Shown here: piece by piece, positions 12,116-24,700 of the stretch
Layout of the letters: each line of letters opens with the position of its first letter
Numbering within the stretch: the stretch's first letter is position 1
Origin: Fennellomyces sp. T-0311
Taxonomy: Eukaryota > Mucoromycota > Mucoromycetes > Mucorales > Lichtheimiaceae
Length of the DNA stretch: 64,000 nucleotides
Assembly (NCBI GenBank): GCA_025266875.1
Contig: JALLLT010000063.1
Span: 62,001-126,000 of the forward strand
Direction: 5' to 3'
Made by a program: the position numbers and the translations under genes
The notes under the pieces: generated by a model
What the model saw: the letters and a program-made list of their open reading frames with translations, nothing else
The model's database searches: none
Told to the model about the DNA's origin: nothing

Positions 12116-13279
12116 CTGAAGACGACCGAACTAATCAGTCCATGTCTCTTGACATGACATTACCGCAAGTGGTTACTCGATGCATATTGACCAAGTTTTG
12201 CAGTCATTGATCTCGGCTTGTCCTTGCTAAAAAGTAGTTTGTTGAAAATTGTCCAGTCTTTGCCGCTGAAGTTGTGAAAGCAATGGTCGAAATTTTTAGT
12301 TCTATTCCTGCGAAATCGTTCCACATACTTCGTAATCGTCTTAGCCCATATGCTTGCCAATGATTCCCAGGCTCTCGTCAGACACGGTATTGGTGTTGGG
12401 CTGGTATATAGTATGCGTTATTAGCACAGCGTCAAGTTATGTTTTGACAGCCTGCAAGAGCGGAAGGTGTTGCCCATTGGTCGAGTAAAATTCTGCCCCA
12501 GCTATTTGGTCTGTGAATGTTGAGTACGATCCTGTACGTGCGAAGACCATCGTTTACAAAAAACGATCTGGCTAGAATGAGGCTGTATGATGTATCTTGT
12601 ATGCCGAGTACTAAATTGTTTGACCGGAATGACAACAGTATATTCATTATCATTGATCAGCCGACCTTCTTTGCAAACCGCTATACCCGACTCTGGGTGA
12701 ACTTCTGAACAGCTTCACAATGAAATATTAACGACCCATTCCAGATAGTGTTACGTACATAAATATCATGCTAAACATCTTTTGCAGAATAATAACGTGG
12801 TAGTCATGCTTGTAGCCTTTCAATTATACAAACAACTCGCGTTCTAAAACACTGTACTTTCTGCACGGTTATTAATTAAAGTAACAGGTCCATTTGTCAA
12901 TCTCGCGCATTGTTGAACTGATTGTATTGGAATCGTAGCTGATTGTGCCCTTTTTCCGTGTTCATTGCAGATGCTTCGCGTTTGTCTCGTACACCATGAA
13001 TCACATGTTTCTTCCACTTCCCAAACCAGCCCATTACCATAGTTTTCAAATAAACCAGCTTTTTTTATTAGTTATTTTTTACTGCTAAACTACACTTGCC
13101 TGTTATTCATTTTTCTCATATATAACTCACCTCCAACTTTTGCAGGAACGTTCTCAGAGTCGTCATTATGCTAATTCCAGTCGCAGATTGGCTAATGGAG
13201 CAGCGATCTTGGCCATAAAGCCATTTTTTCGCGTATTTGCAGCACGGTATCAATTTTGAAAACCCGTCCTAGGCAAAGA
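12116..13279. other. Intergenic region
   Basis: Short minus-strand frames (for example 12432-12653) could be further debris of the LRR-like gene, but show no recognisable motif. Nothing else supported. Confidence 0.4.
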
Positions 13280-13402
13280 GTCGGTTATAGCTCAGATGGC
13301 AGCGCGCCGCACTACTATCCGGTGGGGCGCGTGTTCGAATCTGAGCCAATGACCGACTGGCTCCTGTGGGTAGCAGGAGGGTGGTGGTGGGCAACTTTTT
13401 TT
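13280..13402 (+). ncRNA. Putative pol III transcript with tRNA-like A and B boxes
   Basis: TAGCTCAGATGG at 13288-13299 fits the A-box consensus and GTTCGAATC at 13333-13341 the B-box core, 33 bp apart. A 6-bp hairpin (CTCCTG 13361-13366 with CAGGAG 13374-13379) follows, then a T7 run at 13396-13402, a pol III terminator. The acceptor stem can pair 7 bp (TCGGTTA with TGACCGA, one G-U), but the D, anticodon and T stems do not fold canonically. Instead the two ends form a near-perfect 18-19 bp stem (13280-13297 with 13339-13357). Probably a tRNA-derived SINE head or stable structured RNA, or a tRNA pseudogene, rather than a working tRNA. Confidence 0.5.
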
Positions 13403-16400
13403 ATCTAGAATTCTTGTTAATTCTTTTTCCATGACAAGTGCTTTACCTTTACGCAATACGACAAGCGTCCACGTATGGTCCAGAAAAAGAAGAGTGCCAT
13501 TTGGGTCATTTTTGGCCTTGGGGCTTGTAATTTATTCATCTGCCAGACAGCACTTCAATCTACTTCAGCAAACGATATTCTTGGCCAGCAGTTGTCCACT
13601 AAAGATATATAAACTTCCTGTCAGCAACTAGGTCGACACACTGAAAGTCATCTGGCTTTCGGAAAAATACATACATAAGCATTGGTGCAAGATGGCGCAG
13701 ATGGTGCGGATGAGCACAAGCGCAGCCTCAATCAGAGTAAAGTATTTGTGGCGGTATCGTCTGCATCGCTTGTGCGTTCAAATACAAGGCTACTGTTGCA
13801 TGGAAAGAAGCTTGTTGCGGAGGAAATAGTGAGTACGAACGGAAAACATTTTGTTGGGAAAAAGCCGTTGTTGCCTAGCAACCCCAGCAAAAAAATTTGT
13901 CATCGAAATGGTCCGATCATTAAGGCGCAGCTTGAGACTGACGCAGGTACTTAGTGACACAACTCACTTGACAACCGCACGTTCACCGTTCCTTTTATCT
14001 TTCGTATGAGCGTATGCCGAAGAGAATTGATGCAGACACACCACTCTGTTTACTATTTTACAAGTTATATGTCATCTACAGGTGCATTAACCGACTGCAA
14101 TTGGCTATAGCTCTTCACGATTGTGCTTATATTGCGCTAGACCAACTCTAGCTGTTGGACACTAGACTTATACTACTGTGTATGTACAGTGGCTCCCACC
14201 TCCGAGTTTTTCCTCATACGAATGGAACGCCAAAAACTGAACAAAAAGCGGGGGAGAGGTAAAATTACTATGAGATGTGAGCAAATAGCACAGCCAAACC
14301 AGAAGAAAAAGCAAGGGCGGCAAAAAACGAGGCAGGAAAAAAGCCTGGGGAGCGGTGTATAGTGTTTGGTTGCTCGTCGATCGCTGGCGAAACATGACCA
14401 TTTCAGTACAGCTTTGGATTGAAAGATATTTATGTATAATGAAACGTAAAAGTATATGCATCGTTAGATGCGCGCCAGCAGCCACCTTCTCTAACGCATA
14501 CATTGCCATGTTGACATTACGGAGGAGGGAATATGAACTTTATTGACATAAAGAGCAAATAAGAAACTACTTTCGTTCGCAAATAACAGGCCTCCATCGT
14601 TATGTGTGGCAAATGTTAATCTTATGCGCTTGATCTATATATATGTAGTCACCAATAGGAGGACATACGACTCAAGGTGGAAATTGCAGATGGCAGATCA
14701 GTCTGAACCGTAACCTATACGCGTGCGTGTATGTTGGATCACATCAACAACTCTACCTTACTGCATCACAGGCATATCCTCAAATCACAACGTCTCAGAC
14801 ATATCCCCAAGTTCCATCAAGGATGTGGAACAAGGTATGACCCCGGATGCGGACTCAACAAAAAGCTCATCCGCCCATTAGGCTTCTCCAAAGCAACTGC
14901 TCAAGCGAGTGTTCGCCAGAAACCTTCACAAAGAGGTGCCACAACAGGCGAGCCGAGAGAACACTAAACAAACAAAGAAAAAAAATTAGAACAACCTGTG
15001 AGAAATGCTCGAGTGTTTTTACCTGATTGTCGCAATGGAAGCACGGCCTTGGAAGCTGGAACGTCTTCCATGTCTGGCTCGCCGTGCACTTCAAGCTTTC
15101 GGGGGGCTCGCTGGGCCACCACTTCAGCCAGTCCGAAGACCACTTCCATGATGACCAGAACGGGAGGGACCGGTTTGCAAGCGCGCATATATGACCGCGC
15201 TCTCACACGGCATGCAGCAAGCAGGGACGTGGTGTGCACTGTCCATGACTACTCGCCGGGCTGATTTTTCGTAGTGGAAGCAGAGCCACTGGTTGAACAG
15301 ACGGGCATGGTAGAACGGTTGAAGCAACCAAGGCAAACGCTGAAGAAGTTGACAGGGCCAGGCTGCCTCAGGTCACAGCGTTACAGCAAATCCTAGCCAT
15401 TTGCCTGTTGAGAGAGCAAAGCGGAAGAGGTACGACCAGGGGTCCACAACTGAGCCTATATTGTTCAACTGGCGATCCGAAGATCACTCTGAGAAAGCAA
15501 AGCACGGCCCTCCGTGTGTGCGCCATTAGGCTCACCCCGTGTCAACTTCGCAGCGCTGTCCCCGAAAGAACTCTATGTTAGTAGTTATACCTGACACCAT
15601 TGGGGGTTATGGGAAACACTCCTGCGCAAAGAAATGGAGTGAGCAATTGGAAACAACTACGAAGAAAGGGTGCTGAATTACTTACGGAATGGCCACAACA
15701 AGCGGTGCCAACTCCTGCCACAATGAGTCTGGTAACAATGCTCACGGGGCAATAAAACATTTTTGCCAAGCAAAAAAGCGGACGATCAGCAAGAGGTTGC
15801 AGAGAAAAGACACGATTACTTTTCTGAAATGGGGGGTCTGTGAAGGAGTTTAAAAAGAGCCCAGTAGACGCGCTGCAACTATGTTTAGCATGACGGATAT
15901 ACTATGGACCGTAAGCCGCTCGGGCCAACGGCTTGAGCCAGGTTAGTGCGCACTCGGAATGCCGACAGAAATACGCTTAAAAACACACGGATCGGTGTAC
16001 CGTTCTAAACAAGGTCATCAGTCATCTTAGCAGGTAACAATAGCATGTGAAACTGAAGCCGCGACACTTTTAATCCAATGGTGTACATTGACGTACTCAT
16101 ACCCAACACGGCAAAGATCCAAGTGCTCTCGTTGCTGCCAGGTTTACAGTTTGCACTCTTCTGAAGAAATCGATACAATTAATCAAGGAAAGTAATGTTT
16201 TGCTTTATCACACTTGTTATCATAGGAAGGTGCTACTATTCTGGACTGGTCCTCTCGTTATCTAACGCTGTGAAGTTTAGCTATATGACGCCGTTTTGGG
16301 TGGATGAACTGCACGCATGCATAGCGATAATTAAGATGTTATTCACCGTTACACTGATAGAGTTAGAGTGATACCATCTGCTGTTTGTACATCCCGATCG

Positions 16401-17317
16401 ATCCAGGAATTTTACCATTAGTGAATGAGAATAGACCTTATGCACCTACTCCATACACAAATAATGACCGTTAACATATATGGTGATATATATGTGTGGC
16501 ACAGCGCAAAGTCCTCTAATCGTGAAAGTAATCAACGACCGGATAACATATGATACAAGTAATATGGAAAGGTACCCCGGGAAAGAAACAAACGTCTCGG
16601 CTGCATCGGAAGACATTCCAAAAAGGTGTATCCACAGCGAATTTGTGTAGCATCGGACTTGGGGGGAGGGGGTTGGGGGAATAAGGGCATTGTAATGCAG
16701 GTTATTGATGTGTGTGAACCTTTTTTTTTGGATGATCGGCCCCACCATCGACGGTGTATTTGTATCAGACTATTCACCACCACCTGAAGTATAGAAAACG
16801 AAAAGATAATGCGTATGCGGAAGGACTACCCGCAGCCCCATCGTCTCGATAAGCAACTCTTCACCTTTACCACCATTGTCAAGTATACGGTCAGCTTGTC
16901 ACTGTGGATCTTCATTGGCAATTGCCAAGGAAAGATCACCCCCACTTGTTCCGACACACTTGTACCAATAAGAAAGAGAAACCTTTATACCGTTAGTCAA
17001 CTGTTTAGAAGACAACCTGCTACTGGCTGTAAAAAGTATTCCTTTCTTACCTCGTTTATGGTTTCAAGATCTAATTGTCAAATGGCAACTTTGCAATGCA
17101 ATCCTTACGACTCTATTTCGCTGCAGCCCAAAGATCGTTCTTTGTTACACAAGAATGTTTGAGGGTATGATGTCCACTCGACACACTTGACGGGTAAGTA
17201 TCAACGCAACACAATGTTGTTTTTTTGGGGGGGAGTCATGCGGTGATTTGATTGATTGTCTATAAAATCTGCCTAAAACTTCTTTTTTTTTACCCCCACC
17301 CCCACCAAGAAAATTAG
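13403..17317. other. Long gene-poor region with a GC-richer island
   Basis: No frame is convincing. About 14950-15560 is clearly GC-richer than its surroundings and has overlapping open frames on both strands (for example 14964-15239 minus), but no motif, start or splice pattern is recognisable; it may be old transposon or transferred DNA. The remainder is AT-rich with nothing supported. Confidence 0.4.
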
Positions 17318-18259
17318 ATGAGGTTCATGGATGAGATTCTTCGCTTCCAGGCATTGTTGCTCTCAGAGGAGCACCCAAGCATTCCATCTGATGTTTTACT
17401 TCCTCCATCTCTTCATTCTCCCCCGGTCACATCCTATTCCGAACTACTGCAGAGTGAACCTCTGCTGGATGACCCTTTTCTTTACCCTTTTGCCGCCAGT
17501 TCGTCAAGTGCCGCAATAAACAACAGCCTCAGATCGACGCCAATCTGGGATCCACAACCGGTGCCATCTTCTCAGAGCAGAAACAACGCGCCCGAAGTTC
17601 TGCCGCCTTCTTTTGGCAGCTCCCAGGTTGGAAGTTAGCTATTCGTTAAACAACACACAATGTAATTAAAAAAATCCGTGATAGACCCACTCGTGCAACA
17701 GCGGATATACGCCTCCCACTTCTATTCCATCTCCTGGATCGTGTATGTACAATGCATGCCCTGCCGTCATCAGTTATGATCAGCTTGAACTTGGTGTAGC
17801 TAGGATGACACTGGCACCCGAATCTCTCCCAGCGGTAATTTTTTTATTAAATAGCGTAAACCAGTGACTCTAACCATCACTTTTGCCACCGATAACGTGC
17901 AGTCACCCGCTCATGAACCTACCGGCATCGATTTGTTCCCTTCGCTCCCTGATCCGATCTCCGAAAAAGCACAGTCGTCCAAGGGAAAGGCACCGGCCAA
18001 ACCTCCTCAACCAAAGGTACTCTCGTGCCCGGTGGATGGGTGTAGCATGAAATTTGCCAAGGCCTGCACACTCAACCGCCACGTCGACGCCATCCATCTC
18101 CATTTGAAAAGGTTCAAATGTAGAAACTGTGGGAGGCGCTTTGCTCGTAAGGACACACTCAAACGGCATACGAATAGTCGCACCTGTAACAGAAATAGCA
18201 CCACAACTGCATTGCAGTCATTCTCGGACTCGTGGAAGCAATCGAACTATGAGCAATAA
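17318..18259 (+). CDS. C2H2/CCHC zinc-finger transcription factor 1
   Basis: Modelled as exons 17318-17626, 17685-17742 and 17865-18259 (253 residues, frame continuous). The first intron (58 nt) is solid; the second uses a GTATGT donor and could be shorter. The N-terminal half is Ser/Pro-rich and acidic (for example LLQSEPLLDDPF), like an activation region. Two zinc fingers lie near the C-terminus: CPVDGC-x12-H-x4-H, then CRNC-x12-H-x5-C, where cysteine replaces the last histidine. Finger linkers carry R/K-rich helices (FARKDTLKRH). A basic KGKAPAKPPQPK stretch precedes the fingers. Likely a nuclear DNA-binding regulator; targets unknown. The zinc-finger gene at 23897-24700 has the same architecture and is a paralog. 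Confidence 0.75.
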
Positions 18260-21200
18260 GTATCGTAACAAAGCGATCATTCGCTGGAGCTTGACAATGT
18301 TCTCAGCACTTTCTTTTCCCTTTATGATCCCTCTTTTTCCAGACTCACGCCCTTTCAGCTCTTTTTCTTACGTTTTTGAAATAATAAATATCCGTTTTTC
18401 CACAGCTGGAATGATCCGGGTACCCAGTGCGCATGCAGCAAATCAAGTGATATTTCGCGTTGTTGGATCGAATTTTCCACCCAATAGGCGTTGATTGTCG
18501 ACAATTTATATGCATCCTTGTGCGAGGGTGCCCAGTCCGTTCGGTCTAAGTTGTTCTTGGCTAATGAGGTACCGAATCCTGTACGCACATGACATGATGG
18601 GATATGGGGGATCTTGTAGAAAGTAAACAGCATATCGGACTTGGTTCGCGCGAAACGTGATGAGCATGTACGTTTGGGGAGGAGGCAGTAACATTGGCCT
18701 CGGCAATCTTGTACGTGCTTCCTATTGGTGCGTGTGTGGGTCAATAATACGTCATGAAAGATGGTCCGGATAATCGATCGCATACGTTTGTATAATGTGG
18801 GGCCGAGACAGATATTCCCTGGATTGAGCAACAACGGAACTACGCGGATAATGTACACAGGTATCGTCGCCGGATATTGCAATGTTGCAATGGTATTCTA
18901 ACCGAAGGTGTGTGGTGGCAAACTCTTGCTAAAAGGAATCGCGACATGGACGATGCTGTCGAAAAGCTCTACTTTGGGGAACGTTGTTCCACAAAGTGGT
19001 AGTGCTTGCATTGACTATGAGTGAGTGATCAAAGTGAAATTAGTGAATTGTTTCTGCCCGTAAGTCCGACACCTACTGTCCAAAGCGGAGTATAACTGAA
19101 GAGAGCGAAGTATAGAGAAAGGGGAGCGAGAGGTTATTAGTCGAAAGCCAGAATCAATGTACGGTGGCGCGCCAAAGGAGCAAAAAGGACATCTTGGAGC
19201 GCCACCTTGTCTTATATACCGAGCTCTACATAATAACCATTATAGGAAAAGCAAGTTATTAATTTGGTAGCACAATCATATCATATGAGGACCCGGTCCA
19301 CTTGTGAAAATAAGATGCACAACGGCGTTACAAAGATGCGCCTTAATTTACCAAAAGCTGTAGGTCCCGACTCTTGTTTCTTGGCAGGCTAAATTACTCG
19401 AGAAGAATCCAAAATAATAGTATGAGCAAGTGTAATGGTAATGTGATGGGCTATCCCACACCTACCGTCTGCTATAGAATTTTCCGATGGATAACTTTTT
19501 AGTTTGAGAACGCTTTGGAATGCTTATCTCTTCCGATTTAGTTGAACATTCGCGCTTGGCCCACCCGGAAAGTAGGGACTCTGGTGAGCAACGTGTATCA
19601 GCGCAATGTATCACTGCGTATTGACATATAAAGAATTATTTCCAGGGGCAGAGGCATGATCGTGACCAATTGCGTAATAGCGTCATGATTTAGTAGATAT
19701 GACGGCATCTTCCTTGTACGCACATGTGTGCTTATCATGTGAGCTCTCTTGATGAGAGGCCTCGAAGCCACGGCTTTCATTATTTCTCTAAGCAAAACGA
19801 CATGTTCATTAGAATTATACAGCGATGAATCCAATGCGTTCCGGCAATATTATCAGTACGTTTATTTCTGTTTGGGAATGCCAGGATTATTAGCTCCAAA
19901 GAAACCAGTTCGGATATGTAAAGACTTTTGTCTAAGGGGTGTATAGCTTTTCGATGGAAGTGAATAGTTAGACGTACGTTTCTCATATCTGTGTCTGGTA
20001 CGTCGTAGTAGCCATGAATTGAATGCTACTGCCTTGTATAATATAGTAAGAATATATACAATTAATCTGTACTGCATTGAATGAAAGTGAGAACCGTATC
20101 TTTATTTCCAACTTTGAATGTGTATACCGGATGGCACAATTCATGAAGTGAGGTACATAAGAGTAAAGTTAAGTACGTAGCTTTATTTTTTAAATGTAAA
20201 AACATGTCACTGAGACGACATTACGTATACAGTGCTTGTTGTGTGGATTACGCAGCGTTATTGTATCAGTAGTAGAAAAAGCCACTATAGCTTTTTGCAC
20301 GTACGTACATACGGTTCCAGTACAAAAGTGACTATGATGGAGATAGCCTTGCATATTTAGATTGAGAATACAAGTTTATATTTTTCTTTGGCTTTCAACA
20401 TGAATGCAACAGGTGTTTTTTGCAAAAGTCATCCTTGTACAGTGAATCTTTTTTTCCTACGATGATGAAACGTCCGTAACGGAGAAAAAATCAGGGGTGA
20501 GGAAATGCGAGGTAAAGTGGATACCAAAATTGGGAGGGTGGTGTGCTCAAATCGAGGGAAAGCACGAGGGGAGGAAAAAGCAAGAGGTCAATGAATAAAG
20601 GGGATGAGGTTTGATGATGAACTGAGAGGAAAAAAGATATCCTCAGGTATTACCATTATCCCAAAGACAGTATAAGAGGTTACCTTCAAGGGGAGGCTCG
20701 TCCATATAAAGATTGCGTGGCCGCCATAATACTCGAGTCAAGAGGCACACATGAAGTAGAACGATCCGGGACATGTACCAATCAGAAATTTCCATGGGCA
20801 GTTTTGGCTTCAGGATATCACCTCCGCCAGTTTAAATACAATAGCTGTTATGGTGACCACAGAATGGGAGGGTATCGAAAACTCGTTGGATTGTAAAGCT
20901 TGCGTTGGGACTATGGAAATTAAAGAATCAGGCGATGCTGGATGGGGTGAACTGTAAGATTGAAGCACCGCATATCATCCTCTATTACCCATGTTTTTCT
21001 GCCTCAGTCTTTTGGCTGCATCCACTCTTATCATGACGACATCAACAACCATACAATTATCTACAACATCAAGGCACTGATCTCGGCGCTGACGTAAAGA
21101 ACGAGCGGTCATATGGGATCTTGGCGATAGTATGAACCTGTAGTTACCATACAGAGGTTTCTGCCTCACTACGTTGACCCAATTCATCATTAGAAGTAGA

Positions 21201-22065
21201 CAGAAATTCATATAACACGTGTGACATCGGCTTATATTTCGCCTCGTCTTTAAAACATACATTTCCTATCAGATCTCGGGACAAGCATGGACCGCCGGTC
21301 AGCGGTCATTTACAGTGCATCCTTACCCAAAGAATGAAGACCGACAGTCATCTTGAAACAGGCAAGGTTGTTGGACTGGCCCTAAAAGTCTGAGTGCCCG
21401 AAAAAAACATGGACGGCCCAAAGGGTACCTTATTGATCCTCTTTTATGATACACATATCTACTTACTTTGTCAATGCCTCTTTTCCCTTTAATTATGATT
21501 ATGCGCCTCATTATTCCCTTAAAATTGTTCTCCGTATAGTTTTGTTGAATTGTTTAAAGTATACCTAGTATTCTGCTAGTTTATTTTGTATGTACTTCTC
21601 CTTTATGCGACCACCATTGGTGCCGACATTCCTGCTCCTCATCTGTGCCATTGACAGCGACATGTGCAAAGACATTCCACTTGCTGCTTCTTCTGATTGC
21701 TTTAGGTACGCATAGAACAGACTTTATAGTTTTAGTATATCTACGCGATGATACATGACAACAAATGATGTGAAGGTTGTACAGTAGAAGTTTGGGGGGA
21801 GCGAAGCAGGGGGGGTGCATCCCTGTCACTTCGGCGATTGTCATGCCGACGGATTCCGAAACGGCGCACGGACATTCTATTTCGGGCACGATTGCCGATC
21901 CTGCCCCCAAATCCAACCCTCATTGTTTGTGTGGGATTTACCTTCTGTTATGGCGGGTTTATCCAAATGACCGCCACTTTGAATACAGTCATATTAAGTT
22001 GGACTAAATCTAACACCATGATGGTCATTTTGATCATCATAACGACCAGAACATGTTCAAGACTA
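18260..22065. other. Gene-poor region between the zinc-finger genes
   Basis: A 175-codon minus-strand frame (18355-18882) shows no recognisable family and is not called. 19152-19206 holds an inverted GGTGGCGC/GCGCCACC pair before a TATATA at about 19213. About 20462-20640 is strikingly purine-rich on the plus strand. Minus-strand frames at 20975-21262 and 21581-21916 are unremarkable. Confidence 0.4.
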
Positions 22066-22238
22066 CAGTGTAACCCCCTTTATTGCACACCCGTTATTTG
22101 GACACCCTCAGTTTTTGTAAACAATTCTTGTCAAAACCGCTCAGTATTCCAGCCAAATCGACACCGTTATTTGCACATTCCCGCTTTTTGCACAAGGTTT
22201 TTGAAAATACCACCTGTACAAAAAGCGGGGTTCAACTG
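22066..22238. mobile_element. pogo/Tigger-like MITE
   Basis: A 173-bp element with imperfect terminal inverted repeats: left CAGTGTAACCCCCTTTATTG, right end reads CAGTTGAACCCCGCTTTTTG on the opposite strand. It is bounded on both sides by TA (22064-22065 and 22239-22240), the target-site duplication of Tc1/mariner-superfamily elements. CAGT(T)GAACCCC ends are typical of the pogo/Tigger branch. Subterminal TTATTTG/TTTTTGCACA motifs repeat inside. It is non-coding, so non-autonomous. Confidence 0.75.
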
Positions 22239-23414
22239 TATTTACTATGTATTCCATTCAGTCGAATAAAGCAATTCGACATTCTCTCTATAATCAACCA
22301 GATCGTACGGGTGCAAAGAGGAGCAAATCGGTCTGAGCTACGGAGAAAGCAGACGTTCCTCATACCATCAAAGAGCCTTTGCATTCTTTCAGATAACGAA
22401 TACAAGCGCAGTCCAATGGTTCCTTCGCTTTTTTCCCCATTAAATACTCTGGCAACGCTCCGGCATTGTGATCCGTCCAATTGCTTGAGCTGTAGAAACG
22501 ATGCACATTTTTTTTTGGTAAACTACGGATTTGATAGTAGGATCCAAGCTTGCTTTATGGTTTTGACAAGGTAGAGATAGCGTAGCTTTATCTCGTAAAT
22601 TCATCGCACTTTCCGAGGCACATTGTGTAAGTTTATGGAGGGATATTATATAGATGCTGCAACTGGCATAGGTTACGATAGAGCTTGAGTGAGTATAGAT
22701 ATGCTTTCTTTATAAACTGGTTAGTGCTACGTACGTATACTGCTTGGCAAGATACCTAACTTCACTGTTAATACTTCAACAGTCGATTCAGGAGGCCAAC
22801 AACGACATTCAGACTACCAAATAAGGACTTGTGTAACAAGTTATGGTGTACAGTTGCTTGGCGGAAGAGCAAGTGTTGCTCAGTTCTCACCACATGAAAT
22901 AAAATACACAATGCAGGATTGAGGCTTTTATTGAATGACGTTCTTTAGTGAACGCTCACTGATCTCAGCTTTCCGCTCTCGTCTGTTCCGTTTAAAGAAT
23001 TAGAAATGAAAAACCTGTTCGGCAGCAGGGAAAAGGAGGAAGACAGAAGAAAAAAGCCGAATGAGAAACAGTAGAGAAGCTATTAGTAGGGGATACAAAG
23101 TAAAGTTGGAAGGAAGCGGTACACTCCGTTACAATTACTAGGAGTTATGAAAAATCCTTTTTTTTTTCATGCATTTGTCTTTTTTTTGGGGGAGGGGCAA
23201 AGGCAATCAATACGCCCGACAGGTTTGTCAGGAGGTAGGAGAGTAGTAAGTATGATTTGGCTATCGGTGATCAGCTGCCGAACACCTGAACAACCCCCCC
23301 CCCAACCAACAAAAAAGAGAACTGCTTGGAAGCTTAGCTATTGTCATAGATTGACGCATATGTGCGACAAGTTTGTACTGTATTCAAATAAAAATGGCAG
23401 TAGCTTCAAGATTT
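22239..23414. other. Intergenic region between two MITEs
   Basis: No gene supported. 22970-23140 is purine-rich on the plus strand, and there are long T, G and C homopolymers at 23157-23300. Confidence 0.4.
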
Positions 23415-23586
23415 CACTGTAAAAACTTTTTGGGTGAATTTTGGGTGAATGAGTTTTTGAGCTGCCCAAACATAAGCTTTTTAACCACTTGTAGTGCCAT
23501 TTTTAGTAACTCAAGTGGTTAAAAAGCTTATGTTTAACCACCTCGAAAAGTTTTTCACCGAAATTCACCCAATTTTCTTTGCAGTG
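23415..23586. mobile_element. CACTG-ended palindromic MITE, copy 1
   Basis: A 172-bp near-palindrome that starts CACTGTAAAAACTTTTTGGG and ends with CAGTG, the inverted terminus. Subterminal GGTGAATTT repeats lie on both arms, and a 22-bp inner arm (AACATAAGCTTTTTAACCAC... and its complement) flanks a short loop around 23495-23515. TTT on both sides could be a 3-bp target duplication. CACT(A/G) ends plus a 3-bp duplication are features of the CACTA/EnSpm superfamily; that assignment is inference. A second copy is at 58085-58245. Confidence 0.75.
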
Positions 23587-23896
23587 TTTGGTGCACTACT
23601 ACATTTTGCAGTTGCAATTGCGTTATACATGGCACGGTCGACATGGCAATGTAAATTGGTAGTCGCAATTTACTGACGCATGGTGCCTAAGAAACAGCTA
23701 CACTTATAAACACCGACCTTGTTGCTTGAAGTAATACCGCAAATAGTAAATTACGGCACTCGACGAAAAAGAAAACATATAAAGACACTCACTCCGCGGT
23801 TCCGAGCGCCAGACCAGCACGCAACTTTTTCCAGTGCTGAAGAGGACTGTTTATTCGACTCCCGCACCTTCTTCTACCACTTCTGCCGCAGCAACA

Positions 23897-24700
23897 ATGT
23901 TCCCCTCACCCTACACGAGCTCTGAACAATCACCTCCACCAGATACTACTTCTCCTTTCCAATCCGATGATGCCCTACCAAGTTCTGTCTGTGAAAATGA
24001 CCTGGTTGACATTGGTCTGTGGTCACAGTATTTGGCTCAAGAAATCAGTGATGACGAACTTCACGCCATCATACATGATCCTAGTTCTTTGGCTGCCGCG
24101 AGTAGCGTAGTGGTAAGAAGCTTGTCAACTCAATACACTTCTGAAGCTCAACGGCTCAAACAGACATCGTCGGAGGCCAACAACCCATATGCCTCTCCGG
24201 CATTATCTGATTTTTCTGTGTTCAGCATGAGCGAGGCTGGCCACAGTGGCGGTGGCTACAGCCCATGCGGCTTTAAGGATGATCAGCCCAATACCGCATC
24301 TGCAAGGAACAGCCAGTCCGATCCGGACGCTGCCAAGAAAGCACCTGCGAAGAAAACCTTCAGGGAAAGAAACTCGACCAACACCGTCAGAGAATCCATC
24401 GTGACTCCCAGCAAGATCACGAAGCCTCCGGCTCCAAAAATCCATGGCTGTACGATTTGCGAGAAAAAGTTCGCAAGATCGCGTGACGCCCGTCGCCACG
24501 AGGACTCCGTACACCACCACAACAAGAACATAGTCTGTGCAGCGTGCGGCATGGGTTTCGCGCGACAAGACACGCTTAATAGGCATCAAAGGTCCAAAAC
24601 TGCCTGCAAGGGCGTCCTCACTTGGCAAGATCTGTACCGTAACTCCAGATCGTTCAGACAGAACGATGCCGCAACTGGCCCATCGACATCTACGCAATGA
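23897..24700 (+). CDS. C2H2/CCHC zinc-finger transcription factor 2
   Basis: Single-exon gene of 267 residues. The first ATG is at 23897 (MFPSPYTSSEQSPPP); the frame is open upstream but has no ATG. The N-terminal part is Ser/Thr/Pro-rich and acidic, then a basic KKAPAKKTFRER segment precedes two fingers: CTIC-x12-H-x4-H (residues about 205-230) and CAAC-x12-H-x6-C, where the final ligand is cysteine after a longer spacer. Layout and finger sequence (FARSRDARRH, FARQDTLNRH) match the gene at 17318-18259, so the two are diverged duplicates, one having lost or never gained introns. Predicted nuclear DNA-binding regulator; no target can be read from context. Confidence 0.85.
   Translation: MFPSPYTSSEQSPPPDTTSPFQSDDALPSSVCENDLVDIGLWSQYLAQEISDDELHAIIHDPSSLAAASSVVVRSLSTQYTSEAQRLKQTSSEANNPYASPALSDFSVFSMSEAGHSGGGYSPCGFKDDQPNTASARNSQSDPDAAKKAPAKKTFRERNSTNTVRESIVTPSKITKPPAPKIHGCTICEKKFARSRDARRHEDSVHHHNKNIVCAACGMGFARQDTLNRHQRSKTACKGVLTWQDLYRNSRSFRQNDAATGPSTSTQ

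Noticed and set aside
13281..13360. Functional tRNA gene
   Set aside because: A and B boxes are present but D, anticodon and T stems cannot pair in the canonical cloverleaf.
14964..15264. Genes in the GC-richer island
   Set aside because: Overlapping open frames on both strands are expected from GC content; no motif or start supported.
16809..17162. 117-codon frame upstream of the first zinc-finger gene
   Set aside because: No recognisable motif or coding bias; not connected by splicing to the zinc-finger frame.
18355..18882. 175-codon minus-strand gene
   Set aside because: No family resemblance, no promoter or splice support; consistent with chance open frame downstream of the zinc-finger gene.
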